This document shows, one piece after another, positions 10,587-22,399 of a stretch of 64,000 bases of DNA; the stretch's first letter is position 1, and every line of letters starts with the position of its first letter. Made by a program: the position numbers and the translations under genes. This DNA is from Fomes fomentarius. Lineage: Eukaryota; Basidiomycota; Agaricomycetes; Polyporales; Polyporaceae. The stretch spans positions 310,001 to 374,000 of the forward strand of contig JABYQN010000010.1 in the NCBI GenBank assembly GCA_022606135.1, in the 5' to 3' direction. The notes beneath the pieces are model-generated. The model ran no database searches. It worked only from the letters and a program-made list of their open reading frames with translations, and was not told the DNA's origin.

Positions 10587-12050
10587 ATGTCTCACTCTCA
10601 AGCAGAGTCCCTCGCATCTCCGCCGACCGCCGCGGCTCCGCCCCAGCCCGATATACTCCGCGGATGGGTCAAGACCGCGAAGGATGCACTGCTCGTGTTC
10701 GAGGCGACACGCGTGGGTATCGTGCCCCGCGTAACACGCAGGTTCCATGAGCTCGAGAAACGGAGCATCATCCAGAGCGGCGCGATTCTCGTTTTCACGG
10801 AGGAAGAGAGTGGGATCAAGAGATGGACCGATCCCTACCTGTGGTCCGCGTCGCGCATGCAGGGCAACTTTCTGGTGAGTACGCCATCTTTGTCTGTGAA
10901 GAATCCCTCGATTCACTCAACATGCCATGTCCATCTCAGATGTATCGTGAACGCGAGGACGAGCAGGCACTCGAGGCGGGCTCGCCATACCGCTGTTCAG
11001 CGATGGCTTCCCCTACACAAGGTGCAGAACCGCGAGACACAGAGCTCGAATACTACATACTCGGTAGCTGGAATAAGGGCAAGTGCCTCAAACACAATGG
11101 GCTGATGAAGAAGGTGAGGCTCGTGATCCCCTTGCTCATCTTTTGGCGATGCACTGACAAGAATGCAGACCATCTCGATGGCAATAGAGAAGACGACATA
11201 CCACCTTATCTCGTACTACTACCCTTCCGATGTCCGCTCTGGCCTGCTGCAAACCCCCTCTTCTATGCCTCACATTGCTTCGCTAGAGATCAGTCCGGCG
11301 GTGCTTCAGACCGCTGCGTTGTCTCGTCAGGCACCTTCAGCGGGGAGAAGGAAGAAGGGGCGTCCATTGCGTTCGTGAGTTGCTAATCAGTCTGGCAACA
11401 TCTTCAGAACCTGACAAAGTTCCAGCCGCAATGCAGGACACGACCTGGCCGATCGCTCCTCGCGAATCACATCAGCACCCCTTCCATACCTCCCAATTGC
11501 GTGGCGTGAATACTCTCCTACCATACCCAGTGGCATGGTCGCACCTTCGTCTTGGCCAGCTGCACGCTCCGCATCCTCATATCGGATATGCTACACCGAC
11601 AGCACTTCTAACTCCCCCTTGTCTCGCTGCGACACGCTCAACTATACCTACGCTCACGACAAACTTACGGGCTCTCCCCATTCTCCTGGTATACACGATC
11701 ACCGGACATCCGGTGCCGCCGCGGACCATCGTCCGAACGTTCCAGCGGCGACCTGGTACAACTACTCCGTGGTCGCATCGCCTTCCCACCCGCTCTGCGA
11801 CCACGACGACTTCACGACCTCCGCGCTATATCGCGGCGCGCCCACATCAAACGCAGTCGCACGGGAGCATGCAATAGCGCCATCGGAGTCATACGCTCAG
11901 CAGCACCTCATCCGCTCATGGCAACCCGTGCTGAACGAGGCGAGCATGATGTCTTCGTCTTCCGTGCCATCCACGAGGGAGACGTCTTCTTCGCAGAACG
12001 TCCCTCCACCCTCTGTCCCTTCCCATGTTCACTCTGCCGTGTACTACTGA
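10587..12050 (+). CDS. WOPR-domain (Gti1/Pac2 family) transcriptional regulator
   Basis: Exons 10587-10874, 10940-11113, 11169-11374 and 11426-12050 encode 430 residues. The bipartite WOPR DNA-binding domain is clear. Its first half (about residues 24-98) has LRGWVKTAKDALLVFEATR, SGAILVFTEEESGIKRWTDP and SRMQGNF. The second half (about 130-175) has YYILGSWNKGKC, GLMKKTISM and TYHLISYYYPSDV. A GRRKKGRPLR basic stretch near residue 220 could be a nuclear localisation or AT-hook-like signal. The Ser/Thr/Pro-rich tail is typical of the family. Relatives (Wor1, Ryp1, Pac2, Gti1) control morphological switching and development in other fungi; the targets here are unknown. The last intron uses the acceptor at 11425, because the nearer AG at 11406-11407 would bring in a stop. 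Confidence 0.92.
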
Positions 12051-12619
12051 ATGATTCACGAGATTCCAAGTTCGTCTGGCTGCCTGAAATTTAAAGGCTC
12101 GAATGTATACCTATGCAGACGACGGTCCGCGCGCGTTGTAGCCCTTTTGTCTTGATCGCGGTAGTGTAGATACTTATATGCTCGAGTAGTACATACCCAC
12201 AGAGTTCTGTGTTTCTAATGTGCACAAAGTCCAGTTCCTGATATTAATACACGTTCAGCATCACCAGCTTCAGGACGAGGGTCTCATTACCGAGCGACAT
12301 CGATAGTCCGAAGCGGCGACTACACTGGCACATCCGTCCACAACCTTGGATCGAATCAGGCGGTCGCCAAGGGCCGGAACACTCGCGTGATGATGGCGTT
12401 CGACTTCCCGAACGCGAACACGCAGCGGGTCCGGGCCGTCAAAGGTAAATCCGAGTCTCTTTCTCCGTATGAGGATGAACTCCTAGTACTAAGCTCGACT
12501 ATGCGACTCGCGACCGAGAATTTCTGCGCTTTTCTCCTGAACCATGCCCACACATAAGCATCTTGGTAGTGAATGTATCAGTAGGAGTAGTGTTCGAACG
12601 ACGAAGTTCCTCGTTGATT
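12051..12619. other. Intergenic, nothing recognised
   Basis: This is the 3' flank of the WOPR gene running up to the left copy of the duplicated block. No coding or RNA signal was seen. Confidence 0.5.
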
Positions 12620-14475
12620 GACTTAGGGAGTTTGTGCCAACCGCTGTGCTCTTAAGACAGAAGATGGAATTATATATTATCTGACTAAGTCTACAACGCT
12701 ACAAGGTACATACGCTTATCTACATCCTTGACCCCCTCATAGTACTGACTGTGCTGCACAGAAGGAAGGTTTTCAGTCACTTATGCACATGGTATCACGC
12801 ACCTCTTTCCAGGATCCAACGTTGCATTCGAGATTGAGGACGTCCGATACCGGCGCACGCTGTGCGGTAAGTTAGCTTCTGCAACATGCATGTCCAACGA
12901 CAACGACAAACAACTCACCAGCAGGAGGCTCAGCCTTGCAATGCGGCACGCACCCTCCGCACAGTCCGAGTCACCCATCCCCGACAGGTGACTTTAACAG
13001 AAGAGCGTTGACTCATCTACCGGTACACCCTGCGTCCAATGGGTACGGCTTATTGGGTGCGGCAGGAGCCTGAGCAGTACGTGAGGCGAACGTCGGATGC
13101 CACCAGGTGGGCTTATACACGACGGGGCGGCTGGCCATGATGAGCATGCTCACTGGGTACCAGAAGGGAATGATCAGAGGGAATATGGGGAGTGTGCAGA
13201 AAGTATGAGACGTACAATAAGATAGTGCCAGGCTGTGCCATACGGCGCACATCACGAGGAAAGCCGGTGATGTGGTATGTGGAACTATGCACGCCGTGGT
13301 TCCCGTCCTAGGGGGAACTTGGATACGCCGCAGTGGTATACAGCGGCGCATCGTTCTGGACAACCTGTGCCCCATGTCAGCAGCGATAGAGAGGGAAGTA
13401 TCATATCAGAACTCACCTGAGATACGAGGATGTCCGATATAGTCCGTCGCGAATGAACGGGGACGGACTGGATGAGGTGTACTGTGTCTTCACCCTCGCT
13501 CTATCTCTAGCCATATAGACGTGTGTCTGAGAGCGTAGCTCGAGGCGAACAGAGAAGAGTGCTGCAGAGGGGAGCGGACATGGTAGTACTGAGGAGAGAG
13601 CAGTCCGTCAACTGGCTCGGGTTTTATATCGATGCGGCTGGGATCTGTCATGTGGGGGCTGGCACCAGCCCGGGGGAGGCTGGGATTGGTCCGGTGGAGG
13701 ATGGACATCCTGGCCCTCGTCAGTTCTTTGGCGGGCGAACAAGGGACGGTCCATATTCGGATCCTCGGCGCTGTGTTCCTCTTTGGCTGCATTTCACGGT
13801 TGATGATCTGTTCACGATAGGAAACCGTTATTGACTATGATCGCGGGGGGAGAACAGCGCCCGAATACTGTTACTCACTGCCAGTCACCTTCCATGGATG
13901 GTCTTTTGCATGACCGTCTAGAAGCCATCCTCACGAACCACTACTACTAGTCCACTGAAACTAGCGATGAGTCAACCATTAGCATGATGTCGATCCAAGC
14001 GAGTCTTCCGGTCCTCGGTCTTAAGACTTGTATCCAAGGATGTACCAGCCGCCGAGGTGAAGAGTGGCATTGGCATCCGAATATGCCAGTGAAATGTTGT
14101 AGGTAGCAGCAGCCGAGTTGAGACGGCGTCGATCAACAGTCAGCTCTTTGGAAGTGTTGAACGGACAGTGATCATTGACTCAGATGGCTCTGAGCGGTGG
14201 CCGCAAGTCGTCTCAGAGCAAGCGTATTCCAATCGCAAGGTCCACAATGCCGTAGATCGGTACAATTCGAGTCAGGGGTAGAAAGGCATACCAACTCGTC
14301 CATCAATAAGTAGAGTCCTTGAACGAGCAATTATCGATGTCTATGTGCATGTTCAACTTGTTCACTGTGACTGAGTAGGATAGTACTAGTACAAAAGTCG
14401 AGTTGAGTCGAGTCTGCACAGCCCGCTTGAAGTGATGCTGTGACATTCTAGGTGTCTTCGACGTAACACCGTGCA
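12620..14475. repeat. Duplicated block, left copy (partner at 22400-24275)
   Basis: From TTTGTGCCAACCGCTGTGCT onwards this ~1.85 kb block is collinear and in direct orientation with 22400-24275. The copies differ by scattered substitutions and short indels. A minus-strand 100-codon frame is open in both copies (13490-13792 and 23256-23558, with DPSRIDIKPEPVDGLLSPQ), as is a plus-strand frame reading REQ.VNWLGFYIDAAGICHVG. In the minus frame most differences change the amino acid, which argues against strong protein constraint. It is either a pair of decayed gene fragments or a non-coding duplication. Together the copies bracket the GMC pair. Confidence 0.8.
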
Positions 14476-15593
14476 GTGCGATATCTGGCAAGCTGGTCTG
14501 GAAGGGATTCAACTTCAAGTTGAAAAGCTCGATGTTTGGAAGGAAAGGGTCACCGCGGTCCCGGGGCCGAGTTCCGAATTATCCGATTACCAATGGCGTC
14601 TAATGTACACTCCCAGTACTACTGGTTGCCACATGTACTCGAACCACCACCACTGTCATTTGCATGTCCGTCAACACTACAGCTACATATAAGAAAACCA
14701 CCTTCTATTAGTCTTTTGGAGCTCATCCGAGTCGTGCTGGAGTTGAAATGGATATCGATATCACTTAGCGACTATGTAACCTTTGCCTCTGCCGCCGTAG
14801 GCTCTACTGATAGTCATGCACGCTGTAAATGCGTCTCCTGCTCCGATCGGCAGGAGTCATATGCCAACGGCTGCTGGTGTACTGGAAAGTCATGCAGATA
14901 CATTACATGTACGACTTCCGCTACTTACACCTCCAGCGTGTCTATATTGACATCGACAAGCACGACTGACTGCGCCAGAAATATTCCATCACGCTGTGAT
15001 GAAGAAATAGGATGGCGACGCTAGTATCTTGATGGCCACGAACTTATTTCGTAAGTACTATCATGCGCTGTCCGGACGTCATCTGATATTCGTGATCTGA
15101 ACTGACGTGTTGCCGAGTTACCATACCTCAAGGCTCAAAGCAGCCGCGCTCTGCAGTGGATGGCATCGATTCTCTTCCAGAGTAAAGGTGCGCACTGCGA
15201 TTGTCGCTACATACGAGATCTTCACACCACAGCAACTCGTGGCCTTGTTTTCGGGATGCACTGACGACCAGTCGGCATCGGTTTCACGACAATGATGTCT
15301 CATGCGATGCAGCTGGTGTGCGCTCCGATAGGGGGCGCCCCGGGCCCAGCTCCTATATGAAATCTGGGGTCCGTCCCTGCCACCTTCCGAAGGGCCGCAC
15401 AACCTACTGTTTCACGGACTCAGTGCAGTCGATGTTGCCGAATCCGTACATCAGCACCACCAGATGCATTTGACATCGTCTCTGTTCAACACATCCACCG
15501 CGGTCATCGACTCCCGCCCATGCATTGCGCCGGCCCCGCCGGCATTAAATATGCGCTCATCACACAGGCTCCACGTCCCATAGTGACAGATGA
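14476..15593. other. Intergenic with a Cys-rich open frame
   Basis: The only notable item is the frame ending at 15024. Residues near its end read CKCVSCSDRQESYANGCWCT followed by GKSCRYITC and a Thr/Ser-rich stretch. The spacing is reminiscent of small secreted cysteine-rich proteins. I cannot find a convincing start codon, signal peptide or splice chain, so it is not called as a gene. Confidence 0.35.
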
Positions 15594-15602
15594 GTATAAT
15601 AA
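15594..15602 (+). promoter_or_regulatory. TATA-like element of GMC gene 1
   Basis: TATAATAAG in the context GAGTATAATAAGC lies about 75 bp before the ATG. The second GMC gene has GAGTATAAAGC at the matching position, and both leaders end in CCCATCTAATC directly before the ATG, so the core promoters are homologous. Confidence 0.6.
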
Positions 15603-15669
15603 GCTATGGATATTTGACTGACTCGCATCCCTCTTTTTTCTTTCACGACCCCTCCCCTCCCATCTAATC

Positions 15670-18103
15670 ATGCCCACGGGGCTATCCCTCGCCGCTTTTG
15701 CGGCTCTCGCGTTCCTCACACCATACGCGACTGCCGCAGGTATCACGAGCGACTCGACCGGTGTCGACGGACAGACCTACGACTACATCGTGGTTGGAGG
15801 CGGCCTGACGGGCGTGACAGTTGCTGCTCGACTCGCAGAGAACTCCGCAGTCTCCGTCCTGCTCGTCGAGGCCGGAGGCGATGACAGGACGAACTCGCAA
15901 GTGTACGACATCTACGCGTACAGCCAGGCGTTCGGTGGTCCTATGGACTGGGCGTGGCCGACGGACCAAGGGAAGACCGTGCACGGGTCAGTCCCCGACG
16001 TGCTGCTGGCTGTGAGAGTGCTGCGCTGACGGATTGACAATTTACAGAGGCAAGACGCTTGGTGGCAGCTCCTCCATCAATGGTGGACATTGGACACGCG
16101 GGCTGAATGTGCAATATGATTCGTGGTCTCAGCTCCTTGAAGAGGACGAGGCGTCCGTAGGATGGAACTGGGATGGCGTATTCTCGTACATGAAGAAGGT
16201 AATAGCATGCTTTCCCACCGCACGTTCGAGGACTGAGCCTAATCGATTATGCAGGCGGAGATGTTCTCTGCGCCCAACGCCCAACAACAAGCCAAGGGCG
16301 CCGCCTCCATTGCATCATACCATGGCACCACCGGACCTGTGCAAGTGACATACCCGGACCAGATGTACGGTGGTCCGCAGATGCCGGCTTTTGTAGACAC
16401 TATAGTGAACGTGACCGGGATCAAACACTTCAAGGACTTGAATGGCGGCACGCCGAACTGCGTCTCCATTACTCCCTTTGTATGTTCATCCTCCCATCAA
16501 CCAGATATTGGAGTTGACAATGCGTGGGGTGTAGAGCTTGAATTGGCACGATGGCGATCATCGCTCTTCGTCGATCGAGGCATACTACACGCCTATTGAA
16601 GGCAAGCGCAAAGGATGGACATTACTCATCAAGCACCAGGCGCGCTACGGTCATCGTATCTGTCCTCTTTCAGAGTATCTGACTATCGCTTGGCTCAGGT
16701 CACGAAAGTCCTCTTCCAGAGCGGCTCAAGCGCCCCGCACGTCGCCACCGGCGTCGAGTTCGCAAAGGCCGACGGGTCCGGGGCGCGGATGAAGGCATTC
16801 GCGCGCAAGGAAGTCATTCTTGCGGCTGGCGCGATCCAGGTACGTTCTCGTCTCCGGTCCAATCTTCTAGCCCATGATCCGAAGTGCCACGGCTGTCATA
16901 CAAGCCTCGATGGCTAACGAACCTGTTCACAGACACCTGCATTATTGCAACTGTCCGGTATCGGCGACTCTGCCGTCCTCGGGCCGCTCGGTATTGCTAC
17001 GGTCGTCGACTTGAAGACGGTCGGGAAGAACTTCCAGGAGCAGACGATGAACTCTCTGGGTGCGCGCGGGAACGGGTTCGATAAAGGCGGACATGGCCCA
17101 ACGGACGCTATTGCGTACCCAAATATCCGTCAAGTGTTCGGATCTGCGGCGGACGCTTCCATCAAGAAAATCCAGTCGTCGTTGGAGCAGTGGGCACAGT
17201 CGCAGAGCGGGAATGCTCTCTCCAAGGATGCTCTCCAGCAGATATTTGACATTCAGGCTGGCTTGATCATCAACAACGACGGTGAGTGTCCATCCGTTTC
17301 ATGGGGTATAACTGGACCATGCCCGCCGGTGCTGATGCCTATCTTTTCCATATCAGCACCTATCGTCGAGCTGTTCTTCGACAGTGGCTACCCCGAGTAA
17401 GTCCATCGGTCTACTCTATGTGGGATGACCCTGATTTACTGGATATGGCGCAGCGATCTCGGCATCGACATGTGGCAGCTGCTTCCTTTCAGCAGAGGAA
17501 ATGTGACCGTCACTGTGAGTTGACCATCTAGACAAAGGTACACCCCACTCATGGTGCTCTCCGCTCTTGTCAGTCCAACGACCCATTCAAGAAGCCCGCT
17601 GTCAATGTGAACTATTTCAGCGTCGACTGGGATCTTGATGTCCAGATCGCGGGTGCTCGTCTCTCGCGAAAGATTCTGTCTTCCCCGCCACTCAGGTGTG
17701 TTCAGATTGTGCACGCCTTCACGTTATGTTGATGCTCATTATCTATCGTTCGTCTGTCTCGTTCTCGCGCTACAGCAACCTCCGTTCCTCGGTGGGCGAG
17801 ACCATACCCGGTCTGTCGACTGTCCCCGACGACGGCAATGGCGGCTCCGACGCCAATTGGAAGAAATGGATTGCTAAGACAGGGGGACAGGGCTTCTCGG
17901 CGGTCTCGCACCCCATCGGCACTGCAGCGATGATGAAGCGCAGCCTCGGAGGAGTCGTGGACGCGCACTTGAAGGTGTACGACACAGCCAACGTGCGCGT
18001 TGTGGATGCTTCTGTTGTGCCGCTGCAGATCAGTGCGCATCTGTCCAGCACCTTGTACGGCGTTGCGGAGAAGGCGGCGGACCTCATCAAGGCAGCGCAG
18101 TAG
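15670..18103 (+). CDS. GMC oxidoreductase, glucose oxidase/dehydrogenase-like (AA3 family), copy 1
   Basis: Ten exons: 15670-15986, 16048-16198, 16255-16479, 16535-16639, 16699-16839, 16933-17281, 17357-17396, 17454-17514, 17574-17695 and 17776-18103; 612 residues, close to glucose oxidase (~605). A signal peptide (about residues 1-23) is followed by the FAD-binding [20 protein letters not shown]. Next come the GMC signature GGKTLGGSSSINGG and a [17 protein letters not shown] motif (second GMC signature). The C-terminal catalytic histidines lie in [10 protein letters not shown] and in QISAHLSSTLYG. It probably oxidises a sugar or alcohol outside the cell using FAD; the substrate cannot be read from sequence. 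Exon 4 ends at CAG|GC, i.e. a GC-AG intron (16640-16698); this choice restores exact length agreement with glucose oxidase around VTKVLF. Tandem paralogue at 19373. Confidence 0.92.
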
Positions 18104-19283
18104 AGGCGCTAGCCGTGGTAGTGGAGTTGGACTTTTGGTATACTTCCTGATGCGGACTCTCTATCTAGTACCTAATAAATAGTACGCTCCTTGTGTATTG
18201 TACTGCCGCGCCAAAGTGCCAGTATATTCTAGGATATTCTGCCTGACGCCGTTACCTGTTCCTTAGTCGCGGCCTCTCACATGATAAGACAGCCGCAGGG
18301 TCCGGGTGGCTCACCAGGATTGTGCTGCCAGTATGAACGTCAATAACCACGGCTCCAGTTTGTTGGAGCAATCGAAATGACAGAGTGAGGCAGCAGAGCA
18401 GTATTCCGGTTGTCCTGTAAGTATCGTCGTGGAACAAGAGAAACAAAGATCGTTACGATGCGTCCTGATTCGTACTCGGGAATAGCCGGTTACATGGCAA
18501 GCGCTCTCGCGCATAAATCGCGAAATTCAAAACCAACACATTCCAACTTCTAGTACACACACTCTCTACTGTTGGTGACGTGCACTACAAGTCCTGAAGC
18601 CAACCATCACCGGAGACCGGAGTCTTTCTATTCGCTGACTGAAGTCATGGGCCACTCTTCGCTTGGAGTAACGCTCCGTAATGTACACACCGAGCAAAGC
18701 ATTTACGCTGTGAGTGCATGCCATCATCTCCCTCTCCGGGTTGTGTTGTATAGCCTGTCGGATCATACTGCCAGAGTCAATTTACTTGAGTCATTTGCTT
18801 GAAATACAATAGGTTTCGTTACTTCAGATACTTCCACTGCAGGCGATCCCCAGCCGTGATTGCTCTTACACGGACGAAAGTCTCCTTCAACGACTCCCGT
18901 GGGAGACTCTGCCTTCCAGGTGTATGGAAGCTCGGGCATACTTTGGCGACGTCGACCTTCGATACCATTGCTTCAGCGTACATGTTTGGTATACCCGGTA
19001 GTACATGTCGGAGCGCCCAGCGTGAATGCCTGCGTAACGAGATCGGGGGTCGCTCTCCGGAGTCCTTCACCATCGCCTCTCAAGGCCTCTCAGGGCCGAC
19101 ACAAGCTGCAACGCTTGAGTTGAGAATAATGCAGCCGATGTCTCCGGATTCACCATTCAAAATCTTCAGTGCAGCTGTCATTACCAGGCTCTTCCCAACA
19201 AAAGTTCATGCTATGGCGATGATCTGCCGTTCTCGCTCGGAGCGCGTGCCTAATAGGATCCTTCCCAGTGAGCATGCCATGAG
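18104..19283. other. Spacer between the two GMC genes
   Basis: About 1.2 kb without a supportable gene. A 169-codon plus-strand frame at 18799-19308 runs into the promoter of the second GMC gene and has no recognisable motif, so it is treated as chance. Confidence 0.5.
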
Positions 19284-19290
19284 TATAAAG
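19284..19290 (+). promoter_or_regulatory. TATA box of GMC gene 2
   Basis: TATAAAG lies about 85 bp before the ATG at 19373, in the same context as the element of GMC gene 1. A run of ten C follows in the pyrimidine-rich leader. Confidence 0.65.
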
Positions 19291-19372
19291 CTCCAGGTCA
19301 TTGACTGACCGGATTCAACTCTTCTCCCTTCGTTCGTCTTTCCCCCCCCCCTTTGTCTGTTCCCATCTAATC

Positions 19373-21893
19373 ATGGCCACAAGGCTATCTTCCGCCGCTC
19401 TTGCGGATCTCCCTACAGTACGTGTGACTGCATCAGGAGTCACGAGCGACTCTTCCGGAGTAAACGGACAGACGTACGACTACATCGTTGTGGGTGGTGG
19501 CTTGACAGGCATCACGGTTGCCGCCCGGCTCGCAGAGAACTCCGCGCTCAAAGTATTGCTCGTCGAAGCTGGCGGTGATGACAGGACGAATCCGCAAGTG
19601 TACGACATATACAAGTACGGTCAAGCATATAATGGTCCGATGGACTGGGCATGGCCAACGGACCAGGGGAAGACCATCCATGGGTCAGTATTCGAAATGT
19701 CTTCAGGTGCGAGGATAGGTCTGACCCGGTGTGTAGAGGCAAGACGCTTGGTGGCGGCACCTCTATCAACGGTGGCGCCTGGACCCGAGGGCTGAATGCC
19801 CAGTATGATGCGTGGTCAAAGCTACTCGAGGACAGCGAGGCATCAGTGGGATGGAACTGGGATGGGATGTTCTCGTACATGAAGAAGGTGCGGGGCCTTG
19901 CGCGCAACGTCGACATTTCGTTTATGTATTGATAATGCTTCGCAGGCGGAGGCATTTTCTGCACCTAATGCGCAGCAGCAAGCGAAGGGTGCCGCCTCCA
20001 TTGCATCGTACCATGGCACAACCGGACCAGTGCAAGTGACGTTCCCCGATGCCATGTACGGTGGTCCGCACCAGAAGGCATTTGTTGACACCGTGGTGAA
20101 CCTGACTGGCATCAAACACTTCAAGGACCTCAACGGTGGCACACCGAACTGCGTCTCAATGACCCCTTGGTATGTTATGTCTCTCTTGTCTATGAAGCTT
20201 CAGAATGCAAACAATAGTGCGATCTAGACCATGGATTGGCACAAGGATGACCACCGTTCTTCCTCCATAGAGGCGTACTACACGCCTGTTGAGGAGGAAC
20301 GCGCGTCATGGACTCTGCTCATCGAGCACCAGGCACGTATCTCGCTGAATTTATGCATTGATGTTCGGAAAATCCTGACTACCCGCATCTCCAAAGGTCA
20401 CGAAAGTGTTATTTGCGGACGGTTCGAGTGCGCCGCATGTTGCCACGGGCATCGAGTTGGCGAAAGCTGACGGCTCCGGGTCGCGGATGAAGGCGTACGC
20501 GCGTAAGGAAGTTATCCTGGCCGCTGGTGCAATCCACGTGCGCTCTCTTCTCTGGTCTGAATTTTTGTCATCCATGCTCATATACTGATTCTGAGCAGAC
20601 TCCAGCACTACTCCAGCTTTCTGGCATCGGCGATTCCAAGCTCCTCAACTCGCTCGGCATCAAGACGATCGTGGACCTGAAGACTGTCGGAAAGAACTTC
20701 CAGGAGCAGGTCATTAACCTGTATGGGGCCCGAGGCAACGGATTCGACACTGGCGGACGCGGACCGACAAATGCCATCGCCTACCCCAACATTCGTCAGG
20801 TCTTTGGAGCCAAGGCAGACGCGTCGATCAAAAAGATTCAGTCATCGCTCTCGACGTGGGCACAGTCGCAGAGCAGGAATGCACTCTCCAAGGACGCGCT
20901 TCAGAAGATTTATGAGGTTCAAGCTGGACTGATCATCGACAGTAATGGTAAGTGTCCTTGGATTCCGACTTTGGTGGAATTCGGTCTCCAAGTTCATTGC
21001 CACTAACGCGGACCCTTTTAATTTAGCACCCATTGTGGAATTGTTCTTCGACAGCGGATATCCTGAGTAAGCCCCACTCAGAATTGCTGAGGCGTTCAAC
21101 TTGGTACCTGATGTACTGACTGTGGCGTAGTGATCTTGGTCTCCTCATGTGGCCGCTGCTTCCCTTCAGCAGAGGTAACGTCACAATCAAGGTCAGTCTG
21201 CCCGATCTGCGAACTTGATATTCTCTTGTCACGCGACTCACCCATGATTTCCATTCATCATACATAGTCCAACGATCCCTTTGCCCAGCCCGCTGTCAAT
21301 GTGAACTACTTTGGCGTCGACTGGGATCTCGATGCTCAGATCGCTGGTTCCCGTCTTGCACGGAAGATTCTATCTTCGCCACCACTCAGGTACGTTTATC
21401 ACATGCAACCTTCCGCATAAGTCGGCGACTCACTCAGGCTGTTCTTGGCCTTCTTGCCCGCCGCTATGATCTCGATTCCGCATCTGTCGCATTCCGCCTC
21501 ATAAATGCTTCCGTTCTTGTCCATTTCCGTCGCTTCCCATCCACCATACATCCACACTGCAGCAACCTCCGTTCGTCAGTTGGCGAGACCACGCCTGGTC
21601 TCGCGGCCGTTCCCGACAACGGAGACGGGGGTTCCGACGCAGACTGGAAGAACTGGATCCTCAACTCCGGTGAGCACGGCAGCTTCGGCCCCGTCTCGCA
21701 CCCCATCGGCACCGCGGCGATGATGAAGCGCAGTCTTGGAGGGGTTGTCGATGCGCACCTCAAGGTGTACGACACTACGAACCTGCGCGTCGTGGATGCG
21801 TCCGTGATGCCGCTTCAGGTCAGCGCACATTTGTGCAGCACTCTTTATGGGATTGCGGAGAAGGCTGCCGACCTCATCAAGGCGGCGCAATAG
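19373..21893 (+). CDS. GMC oxidoreductase, glucose oxidase/dehydrogenase-like (AA3 family), copy 2
   Basis: Ten exons matching copy 1: 19373-19683, 19737-19887, 19946-20173, 20228-20332, 20397-20537, 20599-20947, 21027-21066, 21131-21191, 21268-21389 and 21563-21893; 612 residues. Exons 2, 4, 5, 6, 7, 8 and 9 have exactly the lengths of copy 1. The FAD motif ([20 protein letters not shown]), [14 protein letters not shown], and both catalytic histidines ([22 protein letters not shown]) are present. Two oddities stand out. The N-terminus ([18 protein letters not shown]) is a poor signal peptide compared with copy 1. At the end of exon 3 one base appears lost, so the ancestral GTATGT donor is out of frame; the in-frame model uses GTTATG at 20174. 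Intron 4 (20333-20396) starts with GC, as in copy 1. Probably functional, but secretion and splicing are in doubt. Confidence 0.85.
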
Positions 21894-22257
21894 CAGCTAT
21901 AGGCGTGTTGACGAGGTCGGACCCCCGTTTAGTGTTGTAATCGAGCCGTAATGAACTTTGTGGCAGGGGTCGGTTTTGATGGACTGTGCTTTTTCCATAC
22001 ATCTGGGACTCTCCCGCTACTCATTAACTTAGGATAGTACACATTACCGGGTTCCATGACATGGATTGTGCATGCACCACTTGAACGATGCACGTGTGCG
22101 ACCGTCGTATGCCCGTCCGACGCAAACTTGTATGAATCGATTCATCTAGCACCGCCGCGGCTGGTAGTCTCTTATAGCTGCGCGCTTTACTCGCACATCA
22201 AGAAAGCCACACTCAAGGTTGTTAATCAGCGCTGTAATACTTTTCCCGCTTGAGTAC
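21894..22257. other. 3' flank of GMC gene 2
   Basis: Nothing recognised. It ends at the SINE-like repeat. Confidence 0.45.
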
Positions 22258-22398
22258 TTAGAGTGCCAGTAGATTGAGCGAGAGAGAGGAGGTTAGGGTT
22301 AGATTAGTCAGCGAAGCACCAAGGGGAGAGCAGCATCAAAGACATCTTCTCTGAGGTCAACGTAACCATTAGACGACTCCACAGCGCTACCACAGCAT
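22258..22398 (-). mobile_element. tRNA-derived SINE-like element, minus-strand copy
   Basis: Read on the minus strand, this ~140 bp segment matches 63541-63684 almost throughout: CTGTGGTAGCG, then GTCTAATGGTTACG (polymerase III A-box-like), CTCAGAGAAGATGTCTTTGA, GCTTCGCTGACTAATCTAAC, a C/T-rich part and CTCAATCTACTGGC. It abuts the left edge of the right duplicated block (22400), and no such repeat sits at the matching edge of the left block (12620). A clear B box was not found, so the SINE label rests on the tRNA-like head, the size and the two dispersed copies. Confidence 0.6.
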
Positions 22399-22399
22399 A

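Noticed and set aside
22282..22296. Telomere-like GGTTAGGGTTAG near 22290
   Set aside because: Only two units, and it is part of the C/T-rich section of the SINE-like repeat (CTAACCCTAACC on the minus strand), so it is not a telomere relic.
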